Below the pieces are notes generated by a model. That model made no database searches. It was not told the origin of the DNA and saw only the letters and a program-made list of their open reading frames with translations. From assembly GCA_002492465.1 (NCBI GenBank), contig DKYT01000018.1, positions 474 through 12,291 on the forward strand: a stretch of DNA of 11,818 bases. The letters are read 5' to 3'. Origin of the DNA: Lachnospiraceae bacterium UBA7093. Lineage in GTDB: Bacteria > Bacillota > Clostridia > Lachnospirales > Lachnospiraceae. Position 1 is the first letter of the stretch, and each line of letters begins with the position of its first letter. A program made the translations under genes and the position numbers. Positions 5,408-11,818 of this stretch are shown here, one piece after another.

Positions 5408-6790
5408 ATGAACTATCGGAATCATATGGAGATATTTATCGTAGGAGGCGGGGAGATCGGAAAATCTCTTGCCATACATCTGGCGCGGGACGGCTACCGT
5501 ATTACGGTGATCGACCGCGAGGAAAGTGTTGTGGACAGTATGAGCAACACGGCGGATGTGATCAGCTTTCAGGGAAACGGCGCATCCTATGCCACCCTGA
5601 AGGATGTAGGCGCTCATGAGGCGGATATTTTCATTGCAGTGACGGATTCGGATGAACTGAATATTTTGAGCTGCATGACGGCTCACATGATGGGGGCGAA
5701 GCACACCATCGCCCGTATCAGGGATGTGGATTACGCGAGACAAAATCGTTTTTATAAGGATAAGCTGGGGCTTTCCATGATTATCAACCCGGAGATGGCA
5801 ACGGCGATGGAAATTTATCGTTTGCTGAGATTTCCCCTTGCCACCAGGGTGGAGGTGTTTGCAGGCGGCAGAGCAGAACTGGTGGAAATGTCGGTGGGGG
5901 AAAACTCACCTCTGGATAATAAAAAGTTGATTGAGATCAACCAGAATATGGGCATTAATCTTTTGATCTGCGCCGTGGCAAGAGGCGGGGACGTTTTTGT
6001 ACCCAAAGGAGACACGACCCTGCAGAAGGGCGATATTTTGTATATGACAGGAGCGGCGGAGGAATTTCGGAAATCCTTCAAAAAGCTGAAGCTTCCCGTA
6101 AAGCCTCTGCAGTCCGTTTTGATTGCAGGAGGAAGCCGCATTTCTTACTATTTAGCGGAGGTTTTGCACAGGCAGGGAGCGCAGGTTACGGTAATAGAGA
6201 AAAATCTGGAGCTTGCGGAGGGAATTTCAGCGGCAATTTCAGGTGCTTCCGTTATGTGCGACGATGCCCTTACTTATTTTGATTCCATGTCAAAATCGGA
6301 CATTGCCAATACGGATGCCTTTATAGCCATGACAGATAACGATGAGTACAACCTGGTTGCCGCCATGTATGCGGAGTCTCAGGGGATCAGCAAGGTGGTA
6401 TCCCGCATCAACGCCAAGTCCCGATTGAAGGTTTTGCAGCCGGGAAGTAAAATCTGTACGATTTCCAGGGAGGATGTTGCCGCCGACCGCATATTGGGCT
6501 ATAGCCAGTCTCTTTTAAATGCGGAGGATAATGATGCGGTGGAATCCCTTTATCGGCTGATGGATGGCAAAATTGAATTTATTGAATTTAAAATAGATGA
6601 AAAAGACAAGAAGCTGAATATTCCTTTAAAGGATTTGAAATTGAAAAGAAACATACTGCTGGGATGTATTATCCGGGATGGAAAAACCATCATCCCCAGA
6701 GGTGACGATATGCTTATGCCGGGCGATACGGCGCTTGTGGCGACCATTAAGTGGCAGATTGCACGTCTTGAAGATATTTTTGCTGAGTAA
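5408..6790 (+). CDS. trkA: Trk potassium uptake system regulatory protein TrkA
   Basis: This 460-residue cytoplasmic protein binds nucleotides and gates the TrkH potassium channel-transporter encoded next. It has the double RCK architecture of full-length TrkA. RCK-N1 (about 7-130) has the Rossmann motif IFIVGGGEIG, the acidic strand end VIDREE and DADIFIAVTDSDELN-like residues (70-86). RCK-C1 spans about 145-225. RCK-N2 (about 235-350) begins SVLIAGGSRISYYLA, with VIEKN and DAFIAMTDNDEYN. RCK-C2 (about 385-460) ends in PGDTALVATI. The second Rossmann loop (GGSRIS) lacks the full GxGxxG, a common asymmetry in TrkA. The start is ambiguous: a TTG at 5396 touches the GAGGA, the ATG at 5408 lies 13 bases beyond it, and the ATG at 5426 begins exactly at the Rossmann strand. 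I chose 5408. It is first in the operon, 20 bases before trkH. Confidence 0.92.
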   Translation: MNYRNHMEIFIVGGGEIGKSLAIHLARDGYRITVIDREESVVDSMSNTADVISFQGNGASYATLKDVGAHEADIFIAVTDSDELNILSCMTAHMMGAKHTIARIRDVDYARQNRFYKDKLGLSMIINPEMATAMEIYRLLRFPLATRVEVFAGGRAELVEMSVGENSPLDNKKLIEINQNMGINLLICAVARGGDVFVPKGDTTLQKGDILYMTGAAEEFRKSFKKLKLPVKPLQSVLIAGGSRISYYLAEVLHRQGAQVTVIEKNLELAEGISAAISGASVMCDDALTYFDSMSKSDIANTDAFIAMTDNDEYNLVAAMYAESQGISKVVSRINAKSRLKVLQPGSKICTISREDVAADRILGYSQSLLNAEDNDAVESLYRLMDGKIEFIEFKIDEKDKKLNIPLKDLKLKRNILLGCIIRDGKTIIPRGDDMLMPGDTALVATIKWQIARLEDIFAE

Positions 6791-6810
6791 CGGAAAGGCG
6801 TAAGGATATC

Positions 6811-8250
6811 ATGAATAAACGGATTATTATTAGGCTTATAGGAAAAATCATACTCACGGAAGTAATTCTGATGATCCCCTCTCTGCTGATTGCATTTGCC
6901 TATGGAGAAGGGGATGCGGCGGGATTTTTGTTTACCATGATCCCGGCAGGGCTGCTAGGGCTGCTGTTGACCTTTGTGAGAAAATCTGAAGAAAGGATGA
7001 GCAGCCGAGACGGCTATTTTATTGTTGCCGCCGCCTGGATCATTATTTCTTTGATTGGCGCTATGCCTCTTTATATCAGCGGGGAATTTGACAGCTACTG
7101 GAACGCGCTGTTTGAGATTGTTTCAGGCTTTACCACAACAGGCGCCTCCATCCTGGCAAGACCGGAAAAGCTGGGGCACGGTATTTTGTTCTGGCGAAGC
7201 TTTACCCACTGGATCGGCGGTATGGGGGTTTTGGTATTTGTAATGATGGTGATGCCCATGGAAAACGACAATTCCATGCATCTTGTAAGGGCGGAGGTGC
7301 CGGGTCCTACGGCGGGCAAGCTGGTGCCCAGAATGCGTACCACTTCCATGATCCTGTACGGGATTTATGCGGCGATGACCCTGATTCTGATAGTTATCCT
7401 GCATCTTTTTGGCATGGAAACCTTTGACAGCTTCTGTATTGCATTCGGCACGGCAGGTACCGGCGGATTTGCTACCTCCAGCGCGGGAATAGCGGGGTAT
7501 AACAGCCTTGCCATTGAGATTACCCTCAGCATTTTTATGCTCTTGTTTGGGGTAAATTTCAGCGTTTATCATTTGATTCTTCTTGGAAAGCTGAAGGAGG
7601 CTTTTTCCATGGAAGAAGTGAAGACATATTTGGCGATTGTGGCGGTTTCCACGCTTGCCATTGCCTGCAATATTATCAACTTTGCAGGGGGATTTTTCAA
7701 AGGACTGCGGCAGGCGTTTTTCCAGGTGTCCAGTATCATTACCACAACAGGCTTTGCCACGGTGGATTTTGATCTTTGGCCTGAGTTTTCCAAGCACTTG
7801 CTGGTGCTTTTGATGGTGGTAGGAGCCTGCGCCGGTTCTACCGGCGGCGGCATGAAGGTATCCAGGGTTTTGATTTTATTGAAATCTTCGATTGCGGAGG
7901 TGGCGCAGATCATCAATCCTAAAGGAGTGGTGACGGTACGGTTAAACGGCAAGCCTGTGGATAAGAAGACGCTCAGCTCCACAAGAATCTATGCGGCGTC
8001 CTATATGATCCTGGTGTGTCTGTTTACACTGATTGTATCCTTGGATGGGCTGGATTTTACCACAAATTTTACAGCGGTGCTGTCTTGCTTCAATAATATT
8101 GGACCAGGACTGAATCTGGTTGGTCCTATGGTGAATTTCAGCGTTTATTCCGATTGGGCGCAGGTGATTCTTTCCGTCGCTATGCTGACGGGAAGACTGG
8201 AGATCTTCCCCATGCTGCTTTTGTTTGCAAGATCGGCGCATGACAGATAA
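6811..8250 (+). CDS. trkH: Trk potassium uptake membrane subunit TrkH
   Basis: This 479-residue integral membrane protein is the potassium-translocating subunit of the Trk/Ktr superfamily. Four pore loops with filter residues are visible: FTTTGASI (107-114), GTAGTGGFATS (213-223), IITTTGFATV (309-318) and FNNIGPGLN (427-435). Hydrophobic segments flank each, giving the four-fold M1-P-M2 layout. ACAGSTGGGMKVSR (339-352) is the conserved segment after the third repeat, near the intramembrane gating loop. The N-terminal helices (about 8-30 and 37-56) are typical of TrkH rather than the shorter KtrB. The C-terminus GRLEIFPMLLLF is family-typical and complete. An AAGGA (6802-6806) precedes the ATG, with GAAAGG a little further upstream. 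It is translated 20 bases after trkA and pairs with that protein; the next gene starts 17 bases downstream. Confidence 0.95.
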   Translation: MNKRIIIRLIGKIILTEVILMIPSLLIAFAYGEGDAAGFLFTMIPAGLLGLLLTFVRKSEERMSSRDGYFIVAAAWIIISLIGAMPLYISGEFDSYWNALFEIVSGFTTTGASILARPEKLGHGILFWRSFTHWIGGMGVLVFVMMVMPMENDNSMHLVRAEVPGPTAGKLVPRMRTTSMILYGIYAAMTLILIVILHLFGMETFDSFCIAFGTAGTGGFATSSAGIAGYNSLAIEITLSIFMLLFGVNFSVYHLILLGKLKEAFSMEEVKTYLAIVAVSTLAIACNIINFAGGFFKGLRQAFFQVSSIITTTGFATVDFDLWPEFSKHLLVLLMVVGACAGSTGGGMKVSRVLILLKSSIAEVAQIINPKGVVTVRLNGKPVDKKTLSSTRIYAASYMILVCLFTLIVSLDGLDFTTNFTAVLSCFNNIGPGLNLVGPMVNFSVYSDWAQVILSVAMLTGRLEIFPMLLLFARSAHDR

Positions 8251-8267
8251 AAGAAAAGGAGAGTGTA

Positions 8268-8720
8268 ATGAGGGAACCCTTAAGCGGACTGAAAAAGGCG
8301 AAAAAATTTATCCTGGTTCTGTGCGATGGGCTGGAGTTGATCGGCGCGGGACTGGTGCTGATCGGTATTCTGTTTTCTATCTTCAGCCTGATTACAAATA
8401 CAGAGCTTTTTGGGCAGCTGTTGACCGATACGTCAGCCTTTAAGCAATATTTGGATCAGATTTTCATGCTGGTAATTGGAATTGAATTTTTAGTCATGCT
8501 CTGCAAGCCAAGCTCAGAAAATGTAATCGAGGTTTTGATCTTTTTGGTGGCGAGACATATGATCGTAGGAGACACTACGCCATATCAGGATTTTGCGTCT
8601 GTGTTCAGTGTGGCGCTTTTGTGTGTGGTGCGGAGATACCTGCGGATCAACAGAGAGAACCGGGAAGAAAAGAAGCATGGAACTGCAGATCAGGAACAGA
8701 TAGAAGAAGACAGAGAATAA
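8268..8720 (+). CDS. Small PsiE-like membrane protein in the trk operon
   Basis: The 150-residue protein has an N-terminal basic stretch (KKAKK), then membrane segments at about 14-43, 65-79, 86-100 and 108-123. A charged, likely disordered cytoplasmic tail ends in repeated Glu/Asp/Arg. The central motif MLCKPSSENVIEVLIFLVARHMIV (split here as residues 77-100) with a following polar TTPYQDFASVF resembles PsiE-type phosphate-starvation proteins and small proteins sometimes labelled 'transporter'. No function is proven for these in Clostridia. AAAGGAGAG (8255-8263) gives a strong ribosome binding site. It starts 17 bases after trkH and ends at the operon terminator, so it is co-transcribed with trkA-trkH; a role as accessory to potassium transport is an inference from position. 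Being a real membrane protein gene is certain, the family name is tentative. Confidence 0.7.
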   Translation: MREPLSGLKKAKKFILVLCDGLELIGAGLVLIGILFSIFSLITNTELFGQLLTDTSAFKQYLDQIFMLVIGIEFLVMLCKPSSENVIEVLIFLVARHMIVGDTTPYQDFASVFSVALLCVVRRYLRINRENREEKKHGTADQEQIEEDRE

Positions 8721-8742
8721 AGAACATAAAAATAGCGAAAAA

Positions 8743-8788
8743 GGAGCCGCAAAAGGATTTATACCAGATCCTTTTGCGGCTCCCTTTT
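8743..8788. terminator. Strong bidirectional intrinsic terminator between trk operon and buk
   Basis: GGAGCCGCAAAAGGAT (8743-8758) and ATCCTTTTGCGGCTCC (8768-8783) form a perfect 16-pair stem with a 9-base loop. On the forward strand it is followed by CTTTTAT; on the reverse strand AAAAA at 8738-8742 becomes TTTTT. It ends the forward trk operon (stop at 8720) and the reverse ptb-buk operon (stop at 8810). Confidence 0.93.
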
Positions 8789-8809
8789 ATACTATGAGAA
8801 TAAAACTTC

Positions 8810-9877
8810 TTAATAGACCATAGCCTTTTCTTCCCCGTTCATCACTCTAAGAGCGCCCTGGGCAAGAGCAAGAAGCTCATCTTCGCCGGGATATACGGTG
8901 ATGGGGGCAATGAAACCGATTCTTTCTTCCAAGCCCTTTACGACTACTTTATCATAGGCAATACCGCCGGTAATAATAATCTGGTCTACCTTTCCTTTCA
9001 GGACGCAAGCCATGGAGCCGATATCTTTTGCAACCTGCAGGATAAATGCTTCGCGCACTTCCGCCGCCTTCTGGTCTCCGTCCTGAACCATTTTTTCTAC
9101 GTCGCGCATATCGTTTGTGCCAACATAAGCATTAAAGCCTCCGTTGCCAAGAATTTTTTTGTAAACCTCTTTTTCCGTATATTTGCCGGAAAAGCACATT
9201 TTGATCAGCGCGCCTGAAGGAACAGCGCCCGCTCTTTCAGGGGAAAAAGCGCCGTCGCCGTCTAAGGCATTGAAAACGTCTATCACCCGTCCTTTCTCGT
9301 GGGCGCCTACGGAAACACCGCCTCCCATATGAACTACAATAAGATTTAAAGTTTCGTAAGCCTTTCCCTGCTCGCGGGCAAAGCGTTTGGCAACAGCTTT
9401 TTGATTCAATGCATGGAAAACGCTGGTTCTGGGAAGTTCAGGAACGCCTGAGTAACGGGCAATAGGCATCAATTCATCTACAACCGTGGGATCTACGATA
9501 TACGAAGGCACTCCGATCAAGTCGCCGATCTCTTTTGCAAGAATACCTCCCAGGTTGGAAGCGTGCTGCCCCTGTTTTCCAATTTTCAGATCCTCCAGAA
9601 GGTCGTCGCTTATGGCATAGGTGCCGCTGGGAATGGGTTTTAACATACCGCCGCGGCCTACGATGACCTGTAAGGACTTAATGTCGAAATCTTTTTTTGC
9701 AAGAAGGTCTAAAATAATCTGCTTGCGGAAATCCTTCTGATCTACAATGGAAGCATAACTTGCAATTTCCTCTGTTGAGTGACGAAGGGTTTCTTCAAAT
9801 AAAAGGGTTTCATCCTCGAACACACCGATTTTGGTGGAGGTGGAACCGGGATTGATAATTAAACTTTTGATAGCCAT
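8810..9877 (-). CDS. buk: Butyrate kinase
   Basis: This 355-residue cytoplasmic enzyme transfers phosphate from butyryl phosphate to ADP, giving butyrate and ATP, the energy-yielding last step of clostridial butyrate formation. It belongs to the acetate kinase/ASKHA fold: the first phosphate-binding loop is INPGSTSTKIGVF (8-20), followed by VGRGGMLKPIPSGTYAI (73-89), the conserved RTSVFHALNQK (150-160), the second loop VHMGGGVSVGAHEKGRVID (182-200), DGDGAFSPERAG (207-218) and the adenosine-side loop IITGGIAYDK (301-310). Length is usual for butyrate kinase and shorter than acetate kinase. A branched-chain fatty acid kinase cannot be fully excluded by sequence alone, but the pairing with ptb fits butyrate. 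TGGAGGAAAGC just before the ATG is a strong ribosome binding site. It follows ptb by 30 bases and is ended by the terminator at 8743-8788. Confidence 0.95.
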   Translation of the reverse strand: MAIKSLIINPGSTSTKIGVFEDETLLFEETLRHSTEEIASYASIVDQKDFRKQIILDLLAKKDFDIKSLQVIVGRGGMLKPIPSGTYAISDDLLEDLKIGKQGQHASNLGGILAKEIGDLIGVPSYIVDPTVVDELMPIARYSGVPELPRTSVFHALNQKAVAKRFAREQGKAYETLNLIVVHMGGGVSVGAHEKGRVIDVFNALDGDGAFSPERAGAVPSGALIKMCFSGKYTEKEVYKKILGNGGFNAYVGTNDMRDVEKMVQDGDQKAAEVREAFILQVAKDIGSMACVLKGKVDQIIITGGIAYDKVVVKGLEERIGFIAPITVYPGEDELLALAQGALRVMNGEEKAMVY

Positions 9878-9907
9878 GTGCTTTCCTCCATAATTTAGAA
9901 TAATTGC

Positions 9908-10828
9908 TTATTGATTTGCTTTCATTGCCTCTGCCACAACAGCTCCTAAAGCGATGGAATTTACCTTGGTTTCAAAATCGTCGGAGCGTGAGGTGAGAAT
10001 AACGGGCGCTTTGGTTCCGGTAAGGATGTTTCCGTTTACCACCTTGGCAGTATGTACCAGACATTTGTATACAAGGTTTCCGGCATGAATATCCGGGAAA
10101 AGAAGAATGTCTGCATCCCCTTGGATTGCCCTGTCTGTAGCGCCTTTGTGCTTGGCTGCTTCAGGATCGATGGCAAGGTCTAAGGATAAAGGTCCGTCGA
10201 CGATACATCCGGGAATCTTACCGTCCTTGTTCATCTGTGTCAGTTCTCCAGCCTCCACGGTTACAGGCATTTTAGGGTTGATCACTTCCACTGCGGCAAG
10301 AGGAGCAACTTTGGGATTTTCAATACCGCAGGCGCTGGTGATCTCAAGGGTATTGTGAATGATGTTTACCTTATCCTCCAAAGTGGGATAGGGGATAAAC
10401 GCTACGTCCGTTAAGAAAAGAAGATGATCGATTCCTTCGATTTCAAATACGCATACATGGGACAAAGGCTTGCCGGTACGCAGACCTACTTCCTTATCAA
10501 GGACGCTCTTTAAAAAGCCCTTGGTATCGATCAGACCTTTCATATACATGTCGGCTTTTCCTTCATGGACAAGCTTGACAGCGGTGAGAGCCGCTTCTGT
10601 GGTATCTTCCACATTGATAATTTCAAAATCAGATAAATCCATGTTCAGAGAAGCGGCAATATCTCTGATTTTCTTCTCATCGCCAACCAGAATTGCATCG
10701 GCAATATTTCTTTCCTTAGCGGCTTTTACAGCCTCCAGAACGGCGGAATCCTGCGCTACGGCAACAGATACTTTTTTCATGCCGCATTCGTTTACTTTGG
10801 CAATTAAATCGGCAAATGTTTTACTCAT
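9908..10828 (-). CDS. ptb: Phosphate butyryltransferase
   Basis: This 306-residue cytoplasmic enzyme converts butyryl-CoA and phosphate to butyryl phosphate and CoA, supplying the substrate for butyrate kinase. It belongs to the phosphate acetyl/butyryltransferase family: MKGLIDTKGFLKSVL (96-110), the FLTDVAFIPYPTLEDK region (138-153), IVDGPLSLDLAID (209-221), DADILLFPDIHAGNLVYK (238-255) and GTKAPVILTSRSD (271-283) are all present. The length is that of Ptb, without the regulatory extension of large Pta proteins. GAGGTGAAAAAG upstream of the ATG is the ribosome binding site. It is the first gene of a two-gene reverse-strand operon with buk, driven by the promoter at 10878-10906. The gene pair marks the host as a likely butyrate former by the kinase route; close relatives can also act on branched-chain acyl-CoA. 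Confidence 0.95.
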   Translation of the reverse strand: MSKTFADLIAKVNECGMKKVSVAVAQDSAVLEAVKAAKERNIADAILVGDEKKIRDIAASLNMDLSDFEIINVEDTTEAALTAVKLVHEGKADMYMKGLIDTKGFLKSVLDKEVGLRTGKPLSHVCVFEIEGIDHLLFLTDVAFIPYPTLEDKVNIIHNTLEITSACGIENPKVAPLAAVEVINPKMPVTVEAGELTQMNKDGKIPGCIVDGPLSLDLAIDPEAAKHKGATDRAIQGDADILLFPDIHAGNLVYKCLVHTAKVVNGNILTGTKAPVILTSRSDDFETKVNSIALGAVVAEAMKANQ

Positions 10829-10877
10829 TCTTTTTCACCTCGTATAATTTATTAATTTGTGAATTCATATCGTTAAA

Positions 10878-10906
10878 ATAATAACACTGTTTGCCCTAAA
10901 AATCAA
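10878..10906 (-). promoter_or_regulatory. Promoter of the ptb-buk operon
   Basis: On the reverse strand the -35 is TTGATT (10901-10906) and the -10 is TATTAT (10878-10883), with a 17-base spacer. TG one base before the -10 makes it an extended -10 element. Transcription would begin near 10871, giving a leader of roughly 43 bases before the ptb start. Confidence 0.65.
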
Positions 10907-10983
10907 TAATGTGAGGAAGGAAACTATAGCCCTTTTCCTTTTGGTGTTGATGGGAAGACGTTGGTGATTTCACTCGTTTAAAA

Positions 10984-11012
10984 TTGAAACGTAGAGTTTT
11001 GCATGATATAAT
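10984..11012 (+). promoter_or_regulatory. Near-consensus promoter of the DJ-1/PfpI gene
   Basis: The -35 TTGAAA (10984-10989) and a perfect -10 TATAAT (11007-11012) are 17 bases apart, with TGA before the -10 forming an extended element. Transcription would start near 11019, about 31 bases before the ATG. It is divergent from the ptb promoter, with 77 bases between the two -35 boxes. No regulator site is obvious. Confidence 0.7.
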
Positions 11013-11049
11013 CAGAACGATAAATTAGAGTTTATGGAGCGATAGGGGA

Positions 11050-11664
11050 ATGAAAATATTACTATTGTGTTTAAATGCATTTGAGACAATGGAATTTAGT
11101 CCTTTTGTGGACGTTATCGGATGGGCACATGATGATTTCAATTGTGATATAGGGATTGATATATGTGGGTTCAATCGTACTATCGTAAGTACATTTGGAG
11201 TGTCCATAACAGCAGATATTCTAATAGATGATGTTGACGTAGATCAATATGATGCGTTGGCTATACCTGGAGGATTTGAAGAATATGGGTTTTATAAGGA
11301 AGCATATCATGAAAAAACACTAAACTTAATTCGCTTTTTTCATTCACAGCATAAGCCCATTGCGTCAGTCTGTGTTGCTGCTTTTCCATTAGCTAAAAGT
11401 GGTATATTAAAAAATAGAAAAGCCACAACATATCATTTGCGAGGCGGATATAAGAGAGAGGAATTGAAAAATTTTGGAGCTGTACTCGGAGATGACTGGT
11501 TGGTAGTTGATGATAATATTATAACATCGTCATGTCCTAAAACGGCTCCTGATGTTGCCTTTCACTTATTGGAAATGCTTACATCACAAGAAAAAACCAT
11601 TGAAGTCAAGAAAGCGATGGGATATATGGTAAATAATTCTCAGATGGAAGAAGGCACCAAATGA
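11050..11664 (+). CDS. DJ-1/PfpI family protein
   Basis: The 204-residue cytoplasmic protein shows the DJ-1/PfpI (class I glutamine amidotransferase-like) fold: an opening strand MKILLLCLNAFE with Glu16 nearby as the usual acidic partner, DALAIPGGFEEYGFY (68-82), and the nucleophile elbow PIASVCVAAFPLAKSG with Cys108. TTYHL follows with His129, and the segment GDDWLVVDDNIITSSCPKTAPDVAFHLLE closes the domain. Members include deglycase/chaperone-like proteins, proteases and amidases; which activity applies cannot be told. DJ-1 family proteins of this length are often single-gene stress factors. TGGAG (11035-11039) is a plausible ribosome binding site; the AGGGGA touching the ATG is too close. 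The coding sequence is visibly richer in A and T than the ptb and trk genes, suggesting recent arrival. It converges on a RelE/ParE toxin gene. Confidence 0.88.
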   Translation: MKILLLCLNAFETMEFSPFVDVIGWAHDDFNCDIGIDICGFNRTIVSTFGVSITADILIDDVDVDQYDALAIPGGFEEYGFYKEAYHEKTLNLIRFFHSQHKPIASVCVAAFPLAKSGILKNRKATTYHLRGGYKREELKNFGAVLGDDWLVVDDNIITSSCPKTAPDVAFHLLEMLTSQEKTIEVKKAMGYMVNNSQMEEGTK

Positions 11665-11684
11665 TTCACATTGTCATTTGGTGC
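11654..11684. terminator. Hairpin between DJ-1 gene and toxin gene, probable bidirectional terminator
   Basis: GCACCAAATGA (11654-11664) pairs perfectly over 11 bases with TCATTTGGTGC (11674-11684), with a 9-base loop. The DJ-1 stop codon TGA is part of the left arm. T tracts are short on both sides (TTACCTTAT forward, CTTCTTCC reverse), so efficiency is uncertain, but position between convergent genes supports the call. Confidence 0.55.
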
Positions 11685-11689
11685 TTACC

Positions 11690-11818
11690 TTATAGATTCC
11701 GCCCTTGATATTGTATTGTTACCACATAAACTGTTTTATGTGGTTCATCAATGCGGAAAATGGCGATATAGTTATCAATCAGTAACTGACGGTAGCCTTT
11801 TCCGGCATATCTACCCTC
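11690..11818 (-). CDS. RelE/ParE-family toxin, C-terminal part (gene runs off the window)
   Basis: The reverse strand is open from the window edge to TAA at 11690-11692, giving the last 42 residues. They read EGRYAGKGYRQLLIDNYIAI, then FRIDEPHKTVYVVTIQYQGR and NL. This is the C-terminal sheet of a type II toxin of the RelE/ParE superfamily: the 'YRQLLIDNYIAIFRID' strand pair, the 'KTVYVVTIQYQGR' strand and a family-typical end. In RelE-like toxins this region carries basic and aromatic residues for mRNA cleavage at the ribosome; in ParE-like toxins gyrase is the target. Which applies cannot be decided from this fragment. The start of the toxin and its antitoxin would lie beyond 11818. Toxin genes of this type favour accessory DNA, in keeping with the AT-rich neighbour. 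Confidence 0.8.
   Translation of the reverse strand, partial: EGRYAGKGYRQLLIDNYIAIFRIDEPHKTVYVVTIQYQGRNL
11721..11744. repeat. Perfect inverted repeat inside the toxin coding sequence
   Basis: ACCACATAAA (11721-11730) and TTTATGTGGT (11735-11744) are perfect 10-base arms around a 4-base loop. The arms encode the PHKTVYVV region of the toxin. Such a tight hairpin within a coding region is unusual, and could slow translation or be chance. Confidence 0.55.

Noticed and set aside
7123..7797. Long reverse-strand open frame of 224 codons inside trkH
   Set aside because: It lies fully within a clear TrkH gene with all four pore motifs, has no family features and reads as low-complexity antisense.

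Overview
The window looks like a chromosomal segment of a low-to-mid GC anaerobic Firmicute of class Clostridia, probably a gut Lachnospiraceae-type organism. The basis is the ptb-buk pair for butyrate formation, strong AGGAGG-type ribosome binding sites, a TrkA/TrkH potassium system of clostridial type, a DUF3737 protein, and a TnpW-type fragment of the kind carried by clostridial conjugative elements. The species cannot be fixed from the sequence alone.

Layout. Positions 1-1575 are accessory and decayed: the 3' end of an OmpR/PhoB-type winged-helix regulator, a reverse-strand TnpW-like remnant, and an FtsX-type ABC permease that has lost most of its middle and survives as pieces in alternating frames. 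Positions 1587-3965 hold a compact four-gene forward cluster behind a good sigma-A promoter: a cyclophilin-like lipoprotein, a 76-residue helical protein with a CxxC, a DUF3737 beta-helix protein, and a second cyclophilin-like lipoprotein. This is the least understood part of the window and the best candidate for an undescribed system. A gene-free 257-base gap (3966-4222) with hairpins separates it from a convergent aldo/keto reductase (4223-5140).

Positions 5408-8720 are a forward operon for potassium uptake: trkA, trkH and a small PsiE-like membrane protein, closed by a strong bidirectional terminator (8743-8788). Converging on that terminator is the reverse-strand ptb-buk operon (10828 to 8810), which converts butyryl-CoA to butyrate with ATP gain and has its own extended -10 promoter. 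Divergent from ptb, after a short promoter region, is a visibly AT-rich DJ-1/PfpI gene with a near-consensus promoter. The window ends in the C-terminal part of a reverse-strand RelE/ParE-type toxin.

How the parts relate: ptb-buk and trk are housekeeping energy and ion functions. Both flanks (1-1575 and about 10910-11818) look like accessory DNA. No rRNA, tRNA, CRISPR array or intact transposase was found.
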